Positions 19,016 through 27,772 of a stretch of DNA of 64,000 nucleotides are shown here, piece by piece; the first letter of the stretch is position 1, and each line of letters opens with the position of its first letter. The position numbers and the translations under genes were made by a program. The notes below the pieces were generated by a model. The model made no database searches, was not told where the DNA came from, and was given only the letters and a program-made list of their open reading frames with translations. Location of the stretch: assembly GCF_040105385.1 (NCBI RefSeq), contig NZ_JBEDNQ010000003.1, forward strand, positions 310,001-374,000, written 5' to 3'. The stretch is from Pseudonocardia nematodicida (GTDB lineage Bacteria > Actinomycetota > Actinomycetes > Mycobacteriales > Pseudonocardiaceae).

Positions 19016-19452
19016 CCGGTGCCGAGGATCAGGCCGCGGCGCTGCGCCGGCTGGTGGCCCGCCTCGACGACACCGCCGCGCTACTGGCCGGGCTCCGGCA
19101 TGCGCTCTCCGGGACCTGGGACGACGCCGCGGGTCGCGAGTGGCTCGGCCGGCTCGACCTGGTCCGACGGGAGGCGCACCGGCTGGCCGACGACGCCGCC
19201 GGCGCCGCCGCCGGATGGGAAGAACGGCACGCGCGGGACGCCTCGTCCGCCGTGCGGGTGCGGCACGGCACCGGCGACCTGACCGGGCCCGGAGCCGGGG
19301 GCACCGCGGCGCCGGAGGACCGGAACAGCCCCGGGTCGAGCAGTTGGCCAGGCCTGCGGTTACCGGGGACCCACGGTGCCCGGACGACGGACCGGCGGGG
19401 GATGGTCGCGCCCCTGCTCTCCCAGGACCCCGACGCGGTCCCTCCGCACTGA
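19012..19452 (+). CDS. WXG100-like protein with disordered tail
   Basis: A 146-residue protein. Residues about 5-75 form two predicted helices joined by GTWDDAAGREW, which resembles a WXG turn with Asp for Gly. The rest is a Gly/Ser/Arg-rich tail without recognisable motif. GTG 19012 overlaps the upstream small gene (GTGA). The pair looks like a WXG-type heterodimer encoded 3 kb from the ESX-4 locus, with its own genes conserved in place (Rv3440c/Rv3439c) in mycobacteria. Secretion by ESX-4 is an inference, not shown. Confidence 0.65.
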   Translation: MTGAEDQAAALRRLVARLDDTAALLAGLRHALSGTWDDAAGREWLGRLDLVRREAHRLADDAAGAAAGWEERHARDASSAVRVRHGTGDLTGPGAGGTAAPEDRNSPGSSSWPGLRLPGTHGARTTDRRGMVAPLLSQDPDAVPPH

Positions 19453-19570
19453 TCGAGGATCCGGCGCGGTTCCGGCTACCGGTGGCCGCTCCCGCGCCGA
19501 ATTCCCGGACACCGACCGACCAGGGGGCAGCCAGGTCGGCGGGTGGTCGGGACGCGCACCGTTCGTGGCG

Positions 19571-20467
19571 TCAGCTCCCGGCGCCGAGCAGACCGGCGCG
19601 GGCCGGGGTCTGCTCCGCCGCGTCGTCGTCCGGGTCGGGGAGCTCGACCAGGGGCGCACCGGGCACGTCGCCCGAGGTGAGTGCGGACACCCGCTTCTCG
19701 CCGGTCAGCTGCTCCATCAGGAACGCGGTGACCAGCGCCCGTGCGATCTTGCGGGTGCGGTGCTGCGGCAGGGTCTGGAACAGGTAGCTCGACCAGTGCC
19801 GGCCCTCGCAGAAGCCCAGGTGGCCGGCCTTCTCGATACTGCGCAGGGTGACCTCGGCGCCGGCCGCCCGCCCGGCGGCGGTGATCGGCTCGGCGTTCCC
19901 GGCGGCCGGCGCCATCGCGTCGATCGCCGCGGCGAGGTGCAGGGCGGGCGCGGAGACCCGGCCGGCGGCCTCGATCGCCGACGGCTTGATCTCGGCCGGT
20001 GCCAGCGTGACCAGCGCGCCGAGCCGTTCGCGGGACGCCGCGGCCAGGATCGCCGCACCGCCGCCGGTGCCGTGCCCGATCAGCGCGGTCCGCCGGGCGT
20101 CCACACTGATCCGCCCGTCGCCGAGCCGGACGCCGACGCAGACGTCCAGCGCGGTGTTCAGGTCGGAGGCGAACCGGGACATGCTCGGGACCGGCCCGCG
20201 CTGGGTGTCCGGCGCGGCGGCCACGATGCCCCAGGTCGCGAGGTGGCGCAGCAGCTCGTGGTAGCGCCGCGCCGGCTGCAGCCACGCGTGCCCGAGCACG
20301 ACCGCGGGCACCTGGTGGCCCTCGGCCGGGGTGTAGACGATGCCGGGCAGCCCGATCAGGCCGAGGTCGCCGTACCGGACCGGATGCGGGCCGGAGCGGG
20401 ACAGCACACCGAGGGCGTCCTTGGCCCCCTTCATCGACGGGGGACGGGTCACGCCGGTCTTGGCCAC
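19571..20467 (-). CDS. Alpha/beta hydrolase, dienelactone-hydrolase-like (Rv3438-like)
   Basis: About 298 residues with an alpha/beta-hydrolase fold. It shows the nucleophile-elbow-like GHGTGGGAA, in which Ser is replaced by Thr, the HAWLQP oxyanion region and GHLGFCEG with a likely catalytic His near the C-terminus. The elbow without Ser or Cys makes classical hydrolase activity doubtful. It sits at the same place as Rv3438, between the small WXG-like genes and glmS, transcribed towards the former. GTG 20467 follows a TACGGT hexamer by 7 nt (leaderless pattern); ATG 20434 is an alternative. Substrate unknown. Confidence 0.75.
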   Translation of the reverse strand: MAKTGVTRPPSMKGAKDALGVLSRSGPHPVRYGDLGLIGLPGIVYTPAEGHQVPAVVLGHAWLQPARRYHELLRHLATWGIVAAAPDTQRGPVPSMSRFASDLNTALDVCVGVRLGDGRISVDARRTALIGHGTGGGAAILAAASRERLGALVTLAPAEIKPSAIEAAGRVSAPALHLAAAIDAMAPAAGNAEPITAAGRAAGAEVTLRSIEKAGHLGFCEGRHWSSYLFQTLPQHRTRKIARALVTAFLMEQLTGEKRVSALTSGDVPGAPLVELPDPDDDAAEQTPARAGLLGAGS

Positions 20468-20571
20468 GGACGGCACCGTACCGGTGCTGGTCAGCCGGTG
20501 CCCGCCGCGCGCGTACGCCCGGCGTGGCGCCCGTCGCACCCGGTGGCGGAGGGCCCCGATCGGCGCGCCGA

Positions 20572-20577
20572 TACCCT
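20572..20577 (+). promoter_or_regulatory. -10 box for leaderless glmS transcript
   Basis: TACCCT lies 7 nt before the glmS ATG, so transcription should begin at or near the start codon. The same TANNNT-plus-7 arrangement precedes nnr, tsaB, guaB3, guaA and others in this window. Confidence 0.6.
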
Positions 20578-20584
20578 CGGCGGC

Positions 20585-22459
20585 ATGTGTGGCATCGTCG
20601 GTTACGTCGGTCATCGGGGCGCGCTCGAGGTCGTTCTCGGTGGTCTGCGCCGCCTGGAGTACCGCGGCTACGACTCCGCCGGTGTCGCCCTGCCGATCGA
20701 CGGCGAGCTGCTGATCGAGCGCCGCGCCGGGGCGCTGGCGAACCTCGAGGCGCGGCTCGACGAGGTCGGCCGGGACGGCTTCACCGGGACGTCCGGCATC
20801 GGGCACACGCGCTGGGCCACGCACGGCCCGCCGACCGACCGCAACGCCCACCCGCACCGCAGCAGCGACGGCCGGGTCGCGGTCGTGCACAACGGGATCA
20901 TCGAGAACTTCCTGGAGTTGCGCGCCGAGCTGGAGGCCCGCGGGATCTGGGCCGAGTCCGACACCGACACCGAGACCGCCGCGCACCTGGTGGCGCTGGC
21001 ACACGCCGGGGAGCTGGCCGGGGCCGAGGACGCGGCCGGTGACCTGACCGCCGCCGTCCGGGCCGTCGCGCGCCGGCTGGAGGGCGCCTTCACCCTCGTC
21101 GTGACGCACGCCGACGACCCGGACCGGATCGTCGCCGCCCGCCGGAACTCCCCGCTGGTGCTCGGCCTCGGCGAGGGCGAGACGTTCCTCGCCTCCGACG
21201 TCGCGGCCTTCATCGAGTTCACCCGCTCGGCCGTCGAGCTGGGCCAGGACCAGGTCGTCACGATCACCAGGGAGGGCTACGAGGTCACCGACTTCGCCGG
21301 CGACCCGGTCGGGGTCAGCCCGTTCCGGGTCACCTGGGACCTGGCCGCCGCCGAGAAGGGCGGCCACGACTACTTCATGCTCAAGGAGATCGAGGAGCAG
21401 CCCTCCGCGATCGCCGACACGCTGCGCGGGCACCTGGTCGACGGCCGGATCGTCCTCGACGAGCAGCGGCTGACCGACCAGGACCTGCGCGACGTCGACA
21501 AGGTCTTCGTCATCGCCTGCGGCACCGCCTACCACTCCGGGATGCTCGCCAAGTACGCGATCGAGCACTGGACCCGGCTGCCGGTGGAGATCGAGCTCGC
21601 CTCCGAGTTCCGCTACCGCGACCCGGTGCTGGACCGCTCCACGCTGGTCGTCGCGATCTCCCAGTCCGGCGAGACCGCGGACACCCTGGAGGCGCTGCGG
21701 CACGCGAAGGACCAGAAGGCGCGCGTGCTCGCGATCTGCAACACCAACGGGGCGCAGATCCCGCGCGAGTCCGACGCGGTGATCTACACCCACGCCGGGC
21801 CGGAGATCGGCGTCGCGGCGACCAAGACCTTCACCGCCCAGATCGCGGCCAACTACCTGGTCGGCCTGGCTCTGGCGCAGGCCCGCGGCACCAAGTACCC
21901 GGACGAGGTCGTCCGCGAGTTCGAGCAGCTGGAGGCCACCCCGAAGGCCGTCGCCGAGGTGCTGGAGTCGCTGGGCGAGGCCCGCGCGCTGGGCCAGGAG
22001 CTGGCGCCGTCGAAGGCGGTGCTGTTCCTCGGCCGGCACGTCGGGTACCCGGTGGCCCTCGAAGGCGCGCTCAAGCTCAAGGAGCTCGCCTACATGCACG
22101 CCGAGGCGTTCGCCGCCGGCGAGCTCAAGCACGGCCCGATCGCGCTGATCGAGGACGGGCTGCCGGTGGTCGTCGTGATGCCCTCGCCGAAGGGCCGCGC
22201 GGTGCTGCACTCGAAGCTGCTGTCCAACATCCAGGAGATCAAGGCCCGTGGTGCCCGGACCGTGGTGATCGCCGAGACCGGCGACGAGACCGTCCGGCCG
22301 TTCGCCGACCATCTCTTCGAGCTGCCCGCGGTGCCGACGCTGCTGCAGCCGCTGGTGGCGACGATCCCGCTGCAGGTCATCGCGGCCGAGATCGCGAGGG
22401 CCCGGGGCTATGACGTCGACAAGCCCCGCAACCTGGCGAAGTCCGTCACCGTCGAATAG
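20585..22459 (+). CDS. glmS: Glutamine-fructose-6-phosphate aminotransferase (isomerizing)
   Basis: Makes glucosamine-6-phosphate from fructose-6-phosphate and glutamine, the first step towards UDP-GlcNAc. The protein is 624 residues. The start MCGIVGYVG exposes the catalytic Cys after Met removal. The glutaminase domain has THGPPTDRNAHPH, and two SIS sugar-isomerase domains follow (ACGTAYHSGML and ISQSGETADTLEAL). The C-terminus ends DVDKPRNLAKSVTVE, as expected for GlmS. ATG 20585 is fixed by the conserved N-terminal Cys. The promoter suggests a leaderless message, so a glmS ribozyme is excluded. Confidence 0.97.
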   Translation: MCGIVGYVGHRGALEVVLGGLRRLEYRGYDSAGVALPIDGELLIERRAGALANLEARLDEVGRDGFTGTSGIGHTRWATHGPPTDRNAHPHRSSDGRVAVVHNGIIENFLELRAELEARGIWAESDTDTETAAHLVALAHAGELAGAEDAAGDLTAAVRAVARRLEGAFTLVVTHADDPDRIVAARRNSPLVLGLGEGETFLASDVAAFIEFTRSAVELGQDQVVTITREGYEVTDFAGDPVGVSPFRVTWDLAAAEKGGHDYFMLKEIEEQPSAIADTLRGHLVDGRIVLDEQRLTDQDLRDVDKVFVIACGTAYHSGMLAKYAIEHWTRLPVEIELASEFRYRDPVLDRSTLVVAISQSGETADTLEALRHAKDQKARVLAICNTNGAQIPRESDAVIYTHAGPEIGVAATKTFTAQIAANYLVGLALAQARGTKYPDEVVREFEQLEATPKAVAEVLESLGEARALGQELAPSKAVLFLGRHVGYPVALEGALKLKELAYMHAEAFAAGELKHGPIALIEDGLPVVVVMPSPKGRAVLHSKLLSNIQEIKARGARTVVIAETGDETVRPFADHLFELPAVPTLLQPLVATIPLQVIAAEIARARGYDVDKPRNLAKSVTVE

Positions 22460-22470
22460 CCGGACCCGGC

Positions 22471-22506
22471 CGCGCCCGCCGCGCCCGCCGCGCCCGCCGC
22501 GCCCGC
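22471..22506. repeat. Four perfect 9-bp tandem repeats after glmS
   Basis: The unit CGCGCCCGC is repeated four times head to tail from 22471 to 22506, beginning 12 nt after the glmS stop. It is followed by CGAGATCTCG, itself a palindrome. Slippage-prone and likely variable between strains. Confidence 0.8.
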
Positions 22507-22522
22507 CGAGATCTCGCCCCGC

Positions 22523-22584
22523 CGCCGAGATGCAGTCCTCGGTCGCGTGGAGATCGACACCGAGCCCTGGGCTGCATCTCGGCG
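22523..22584. repeat. Long inverted repeat between glmS and nnr
   Basis: Perfect 13-bp arms, CGCCGAGATGCAG (22523-22535) and CTGCATCTCGGCG (22572-22584), enclose a 36-nt loop that contains GAGATCGACA (22550-22559). A second element with a GAGAT...ATCTC stem and the same decamer in its loop lies on the other side of nnr (24382-24435). It may act as the glmS terminator or belong to a repeat family. Confidence 0.7.
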
Positions 22585-22618
22585 CGGGAACCGGGCGGCG
22601 GCGCTAGCCTCGGCGGCC

Positions 22619-24322
22619 ATGCGTGGGGTCTGGACGGCGGAGCAGGTGCGGGCGGCCGAGGCCGCGCTGATGCGGACCGTCGCGGACGGCGTGCTGATGC
22701 GCCGGGCCGCGGCCGGGCTCGCGCTGCACGTGCGCGAGTTCCTCGGCGAGACCTACGGACGCCGGGTCGTGCTGCTCGTCGGGGCCGGGGACAACGGCGG
22801 GGACGCCCTGTTCGCCGGGGCCGAGCTGCGCCGGCGCGGGGCGCAGGTCACCGCGGTGCTGCTGGCTCCGGATCGCGCACACCCGGCGGGGCTGGCGGCG
22901 CTGCGGCGCGTCCGCGGGCGGGTCCTGCGGTTCGGGGGTGGCCCGGCAGGCGGCTCGGCCGGCAACGCCGCCGGCGGCGATGCTGCCGGTGGCGGACGCG
23001 ACGGTGGAGGTCCGTCCGGCGGGGACCCGGACCGCGGCGGCCTGGACCGCAGCGGCCTGGACCGCAGCGGTCCGGACCGCGGTGGTTCGGTCGAGGGCGG
23101 CTCGGTCGGCGACGGTGCGCCCGTTGGGGGCCGGCCGGGGCCGGGCGACGCAACCGGCCGCGACGGCGGCCCTGGCGGGCTCGACCGGGCATGCGCGCTC
23201 GTCGTGGCGGCGGACGTCGTCGTGGACGGGATCGTCGGGATCTCCGGCCGCGGCGCGCTGCGCGACCCGGCGCCGGCGCTGGTGGCGGCCGCGGACGCCG
23301 CGGGCGTCCCGATCGTCGCCTGCGACCTGCCGTCCGGGGTGGACACCGACACCGGCGCGACCGACGGGCCGCACGTCCGGGCCGCGTTCACCGTCACCTT
23401 CGGCGCCCGCAAGCCGGCGCACGCGCTCGCCGCCCCGCTGTGCGGGCCGGTCCGGCTGGTCGACATCGGACTCGATCCGTACCTGGGCGAACCGCACGCG
23501 TACCTGCTGACCGAGGCCGACGCCGGAGCCCGCTGGCCGGTCCCCGGCCCGGACGACGACAAGTACACCCAGGGCGTCGTCGGGATCGCCGCCGGCTCGG
23601 CCACCTACCCGGGTGCCGCGGTGCTCGCCGCCGGCGCCGCCGCGCTCGCCACCTCCGGGATGGTCCGGTTCGCCGGGTCGGCCGCCGACGAGGTCCGCCG
23701 GCACTGGCCGGAGATCGTCGCCACCGGGGACATCACCGACGCCGGCCGTACCCAGGCCTGGGCGGTCGGGCCGGGCATCGGGACCGGCGACCACGGTCGC
23801 GGCGTGCTGGAGGCGGTGCTCGACCGGGAGGTGCCGCTGTGCGTCGACGCCGACGCGATCACCCTGCTCGCGAGGCACCGGGACCTGCGGGAGCGGATCG
23901 CGGGCGGGCCGGTGGTGCTGACCCCGCACGCCGGGGAGTTCGCCCGGCTGGCCGGCGACGTCGGCACCGACCGGATCGCGGCCGCCCGCCGGGCCGCCGC
24001 CGAGCTCGGGGTGACCGTGCTGCTCAAGGGGAACGCGACCGTCGTCGCCGCGCCGGACGGCCGCGCCCTGGTCGACCCGGCCGCCGACTCCTGGGCCGCG
24101 ACGGCGGGCTCCGGGGACGTGCTGACCGGGATGATCGGTGCGCTGCTCGCGGCCGGGCTGGACCCCTGGTGGGCGGCCGGGTGCGCGACGCTGGTGCACG
24201 GCCGGGCCGCGACGGCCGCCGCCCGCGAGCACGGTCTGCCGCCGGTGCCCGCGCCCGCCTCGGCGATGCAGGCGGCGATCCCGTCCGCGATCCGGGGCGT
24301 CCGCGCCGCCGCAGCGGTATGA
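22619..24322 (+). CDS. nnr: Bifunctional NAD(P)H-hydrate epimerase/dehydratase
   Basis: Repairs damaged NAD(P)H hydrates. The N-terminal YjeF epimerase domain shows VGAGDNGGDALFAG and CDLPSGVDTDTG. The C-terminal ADP/ATP-dependent dehydratase domain shows YTQGVVGIAAGSATYPGA, LTPHAGEFARL, VTVLLKGNATVV and the GSGDVLTGMIGA motif. Length is about 567 residues. An unusual Gly/Asp/Arg-rich low-complexity insert (about residues 106-190) splits the epimerase domain and contains 15-bp direct repeats near 23040. ATG 22619 follows TAGCCT by 8 nt (leaderless pattern). Corresponds to Rv3433c downstream of glmS. Confidence 0.95.
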   Translation: MRGVWTAEQVRAAEAALMRTVADGVLMRRAAAGLALHVREFLGETYGRRVVLLVGAGDNGGDALFAGAELRRRGAQVTAVLLAPDRAHPAGLAALRRVRGRVLRFGGGPAGGSAGNAAGGDAAGGGRDGGGPSGGDPDRGGLDRSGLDRSGPDRGGSVEGGSVGDGAPVGGRPGPGDATGRDGGPGGLDRACALVVAADVVVDGIVGISGRGALRDPAPALVAAADAAGVPIVACDLPSGVDTDTGATDGPHVRAAFTVTFGARKPAHALAAPLCGPVRLVDIGLDPYLGEPHAYLLTEADAGARWPVPGPDDDKYTQGVVGIAAGSATYPGAAVLAAGAAALATSGMVRFAGSAADEVRRHWPEIVATGDITDAGRTQAWAVGPGIGTGDHGRGVLEAVLDREVPLCVDADAITLLARHRDLRERIAGGPVVLTPHAGEFARLAGDVGTDRIAAARRAAAELGVTVLLKGNATVVAAPDGRALVDPAADSWAATAGSGDVLTGMIGALLAAGLDPWWAAGCATLVHGRAATAAAREHGLPPVPAPASAMQAAIPSAIRGVRAAAAV

Positions 24323-24381
24323 CCCCGCCCGACGCACCCGCCCGACCGCCCTCGGGCCGTCCGTGCCGGACGAGAACCGTC

Positions 24382-24435
24382 GAGATACGGCTCAGCGGGC
24401 CGTAGAGATCGACAATTCCCGCTGAGGCGTATCTC
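24382..24435. terminator. Long inverted repeat after nnr (terminator-like)
   Basis: Arms of 18 bp (24382-24399 and 24418-24435, one mismatch) begin GAGATACG and end CGTATCTC. The 18-nt loop contains GAGATCGACA at 24405-24414, shared with the loop of the repeat at 22523-22584. It lies 59 nt after the nnr stop and may end the transcript. Confidence 0.65.
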
Positions 24436-24580
24436 GCCGGCGGTCGACCCGGCGGGCGATCGGACCTGCCCCGGCGGGCCGGTCCGTGACGTGACCAGGG
24501 GCGGTGATCATCGCCGCGTCGCGGCCGGGTGTGAGCGCGGGCCTGGGGCCGAGCCGTTCCGGGATGCGATGATCGGAGGC

Positions 24581-25858
24581 GTGCTGCCTGCGACCGAACG
24601 CGCGCCCGGGTGCGGCGTCCAGCCCACCGGGGCCGCCGCGCCGAGCGCGCAGGCCGACCCGGCGCCGAGCGCGCACGTCGATCCCGCGCCGAGTGCGCAG
24701 CCAGGCCCGGCGCCGCGCGCGGAGTCCGTGGTCGACCTGGACGCCGTCCGGCACAACGTCGCGCTGCTCGTCGCCCGGGCCTCGGCGTCGAACGCGGCCA
24801 CCATGGTCGTGGTCAAGGCCGACGGCTACGGCCACGGTGCGCCCGGCGTCGCCCGGGCGGCGCTGTCGGCCGGGGCGGGCAGCATCGGCGTCGCCACACT
24901 CGACGAGGCCGTCGCGCTGCGCGCCGCCGGGGTGGACGCCCCGCTGCTGAGCTGGCTGCACCTGCCCGACGAGGACTTCGCGGCCGCCGTCGCCGCGGGG
25001 GTGGAGCTGTCGGTGTCCTCGCGCGAGCACCTGGCGGCGGTGCTGGCCGGGGCCCGGGCCGCGGGGCGTCCGGTGCGGCTGCACCTCAAGGCCGACACCG
25101 GTCTGGGCCGCAACGGCTGCCGGCCCGAGGAGTGGCCCGGCCTGGTGGACGACGCGGCTGCGGCCGTCGCCGGCGGGACCGCGGAGGTCGTCGCGGTCTG
25201 GTCGCACCTGGCGCAGGCCGACGAGCCGGGCCACCCCACCCAGGACGTCCAGGCCGCGAACCTGCGGGCGGCCGTCGCGCTCGTCCGGGACCGCGGGGTC
25301 GACCCGCTGGTGCACCTGGCCAACTCGGCCGCCACGATGACCCGCCCCGACCTGCACCTCGACCTGGTCCGGCCGGGCATCGCCGTCTACGGGCTCGATC
25401 CGATCGCGCAGCCCGCCGACAGCCCGCTGCGTCCGGCGATGACGCTGCGCGGCCGGGTCGCGCTGGTCAAGACGGTTCCCGCCGGCGAGGGCGTCTCCTA
25501 CGGCCACGAGTGGGTCTCGGCCGGACCGCGGACGCTGGCGCTGGTCCCGCTCGGCTATGCCGACGGCGTCCCGCGCCGGATGAACGACGGCGGCCGGATG
25601 CGGGTGCGGATCGGGGCGGAGATCCGGCCGGTGGCGGGCCGGGTCTGCATGGACCAGTTCGTCGTCGACTGCGGGCCGCCCGGCGCGCTCGCGGTGGCGG
25701 TCGGGGACCCGGTCGAGCTGTTCGGCACCGGCGCCGGCGGCGGACCCACGGCCCGCGAGTGGGCCGACGAGATCGGCACCATCCACTACGAGATCGTCAC
25801 CGGGATCCGCGGACGGGTACGGCGGACCGTGCTCGGCGCTGCCGGGGGAGTCGCATGA
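24581..25858 (+). CDS. alr: Alanine racemase
   Basis: PLP-dependent interconversion of L- and D-alanine for peptidoglycan. The PLP lysine is in VVVKADGYGHG (K79 from the chosen start), and the catalytic Tyr is in GEGVSYGHEW. CMDQFVVDCG and the C-terminal IVTGIRGRVRR are family features. An N-terminal extension carries three imperfect PAPSAQ-type repeats absent from most homologues. GTG 24581 follows GATGAT by 7 nt, matching the local leaderless pattern; ATG 24569 would add four residues. The next gene overlaps by ATGA. Confidence 0.95.
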   Translation: MLPATERAPGCGVQPTGAAAPSAQADPAPSAHVDPAPSAQPGPAPRAESVVDLDAVRHNVALLVARASASNAATMVVVKADGYGHGAPGVARAALSAGAGSIGVATLDEAVALRAAGVDAPLLSWLHLPDEDFAAAVAAGVELSVSSREHLAAVLAGARAAGRPVRLHLKADTGLGRNGCRPEEWPGLVDDAAAAVAGGTAEVVAVWSHLAQADEPGHPTQDVQAANLRAAVALVRDRGVDPLVHLANSAATMTRPDLHLDLVRPGIAVYGLDPIAQPADSPLRPAMTLRGRVALVKTVPAGEGVSYGHEWVSAGPRTLALVPLGYADGVPRRMNDGGRMRVRIGAEIRPVAGRVCMDQFVVDCGPPGALAVAVGDPVELFGTGAGGGPTAREWADEIGTIHYEIVTGIRGRVRRTVLGAAGGVA

Positions 25859-27273
25859 GCCGCAGGACCCGCAGGGGATGGACCGTCGCCGGGATAGCCG
25901 GTGGGCTGGTCGGGGCCGCCGGGGCGGCGGCGGGCGCCGGCGTCGCGTCGCAGCGCCGCCGGATCGCGGCCCAACGAAGGAGCCTGGCCACCGAGATGGC
26001 CGAGCACGGCGGGGCCGTGCCGCCCGGGATGGTGGGCGAGGAGGTCTCGGTCACCGCCGACGACGGCATCCGGCTGGCCTGCGAGACGGTGGAGCCGGCG
26101 GACGGCTCGGACCCGGTGGCGACCGTCGTCCTGGTGCACGGCTTCGCGCTGGACCGGCGGACGTGGCAGGAGCAGCGCCCGTTCCTGGCCGGGCTGACCG
26201 GGCCGTCGGTGCGGATGGTGCTCTACGACCAGCGCAGCCACGGCCGCTCCGAGCGGGCACCCGCCGACACCTGCACCATCGACCAGCTCGGCCGGGACCT
26301 GGACGCGGTGATCCGCACGCTGGCCCCGGAGGGCGAGCTGCTGCTGGTGTCGCACTCGATGGGCGGCATGACGGTGATGGCGCTCGCCGAGCAGCACCCG
26401 GAGCTGTTCCACGAGCGGGTCGCCGGCGTCGCGCTGGTCTCGACCTCGGCCGGTGAGATGGCGTCGTCCGGGCTGGGGCTGACGTTCCTGTCCCGGCGCA
26501 ACCCGGTGATCCGGACCCTCGGCGGGCTCGCCACGTGGCAGCCCGGCCTCGTCGAGACGGGCCGCCGCGCGATGGGCGACCTCATCTGGGCGATCACCAA
26601 GCGGTTCGCCTACGGCGACATGCAGGTCGACCCGCGGATGGTGGACCTGGTCGACACGATGATCGGCTCGAACGCGGTCGGGGCGCTCACCGACTTCGTC
26701 GACACGCTCGGCACGCACGACCGGCTCGCGGCGCTGCCCGGGCTCTGCTGCGCCGAGGTGCTGGTGCTGGCCGGCGACGCCGACCGGATCATCCCGTTCA
26801 AGCACAGCGAGGCGATCGCGGACGCGCTGCCGACGGCCCGGCTGGTGCGGCTGTCCGGGGTGGGGCACATGCCGATGCTGGAGCAGCCGGACGAGGTCGA
26901 CCGGGAGCTGGGCGACCTGATCGAGCGGAGCATGGAGCGCGAGCGCGGTGGGCGGTTCCGGCTCACCCGTCCGCGGCCCCGCAGGCGCGACGGCGGCGGG
27001 CCGGCCGGCGACGCCGCCGAGGCCACCGGCACCGACGGCGTCGCGGGCCCCGGGGACGACCCGGTCGTCGCCACCGACGGGGCCGGGGCCGGCCGCCGCT
27101 CCAGCCGGTCGGCGCTGCTCGGCCGGAGGCGGTCCGCCCGGGCCGGGAAGGCCGCCCCCGCCGCGCCGGACGGGCCCGGCCCGGACGCCGGCGACGGACC
27201 GGCACGCGACGACGGCGGCCCGGCCGGGAACGGCCGCACCACGCGGGGCCGCGGCCGGAAGGGCCCGTCGTGA
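25855..27273 (+). CDS. Alpha/beta hydrolase with N-terminal anchor and disordered basic tail
   Basis: About 472 residues. A membrane or signal-anchor segment is near residues 10-32 after RRTRR. The alpha/beta-hydrolase core has VLVHGFALDRRTW (oxyanion region), nucleophile SHSMGGM, acid in LAGDADRIIP and His in GVGHMPML, so the triad is intact. The last 130 residues are Gly/Ala/Arg-rich and disordered. ATG 25855 has GGGGGAG and overlaps the alr stop. The alr-hydrolase-tsaE order is common in Actinobacteria. A lipase or esterase acting at the membrane is likely; the substrate is unknown. Confidence 0.9.
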   Translation: MSRRTRRGWTVAGIAGGLVGAAGAAAGAGVASQRRRIAAQRRSLATEMAEHGGAVPPGMVGEEVSVTADDGIRLACETVEPADGSDPVATVVLVHGFALDRRTWQEQRPFLAGLTGPSVRMVLYDQRSHGRSERAPADTCTIDQLGRDLDAVIRTLAPEGELLLVSHSMGGMTVMALAEQHPELFHERVAGVALVSTSAGEMASSGLGLTFLSRRNPVIRTLGGLATWQPGLVETGRRAMGDLIWAITKRFAYGDMQVDPRMVDLVDTMIGSNAVGALTDFVDTLGTHDRLAALPGLCCAEVLVLAGDADRIIPFKHSEAIADALPTARLVRLSGVGHMPMLEQPDEVDRELGDLIERSMERERGGRFRLTRPRPRRRDGGGPAGDAAEATGTDGVAGPGDDPVVATDGAGAGRRSSRSALLGRRRSARAGKAAPAAPDGPGPDAGDGPARDDGGPAGNGRTTRGRGRKGPS

Positions 27274-27761
27274 TCCCACCGGCCGGCGCGGCACCGGTCC
27301 GCCGCGAGCTGCCCACCGTGGACGACACCGAGGCCTTCGGCGAGGAGCTGGGCCACGAGCTGGCCGCGGGGGACCTCCTGCTGCTCGCCGGTCCGCTGGG
27401 GGCCGGCAAGACCGCGCTCGTCCGCGGCCTGGCCCGCGGGCTCGGGGTGACCGGCGCGGTCGCCTCGCCGACCTTCGTGATCGCCCGGGAGCACCCGCCG
27501 TCCGGGCACGGCCCGGCGCTGGTGCACGTCGACGCCTACCGGCTCGGCGCCGCCGACCCGGACGCCGGGGCCGCCGACGTCGCCGCCGAGCTCGACGACC
27601 TGGACCTGGACACCGAGCTGGACCGGGCCGTCGTCGCCGTCGAGTGGGGGACCGGGGTGGCCGCGCGGCTCGGCGCCGGGACCGGCGCGGTCGAGGTCGT
27701 GCTGGAACGCCGGGACGACGAGACCCGGGTCGCCACGCTGCGCCGGACCGGAGCGCCGTAG
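27270..27761 (+). CDS. tsaE: tRNA t6A biosynthesis ATPase TsaE
   Basis: P-loop ATPase of 163 residues needed with TsaB and TsaD for N6-threonylcarbamoyladenosine in ANN-decoding tRNAs. Walker A is GPLGAGKTALVRGL, followed by the family motif SPTFVIAREH, HVDAYRL and the VVAVEWG segment. GTG 27270 overlaps the hydrolase stop as GTGA. The TAG stop doubles as part of the TAGGCT -10 box before tsaB. Confidence 0.95.
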   Translation: MIPPAGAAPVRRELPTVDDTEAFGEELGHELAAGDLLLLAGPLGAGKTALVRGLARGLGVTGAVASPTFVIAREHPPSGHGPALVHVDAYRLGAADPDAGAADVAAELDDLDLDTELDRAVVAVEWGTGVAARLGAGTGAVEVVLERRDDETRVATLRRTGAP

Positions 27762-27772
27762 GCTGGACGACC

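Noticed and set aside
20460..20584. glmS ribozyme in the glmS leader
   Set aside because: The predicted transcript starts at the ATG, leaving no room, and this ribozyme class is typical of Firmicutes.
22471..22506. CRISPR array
   Set aside because: The repeats are 9 bp with no spacers; a simple tandem repeat.
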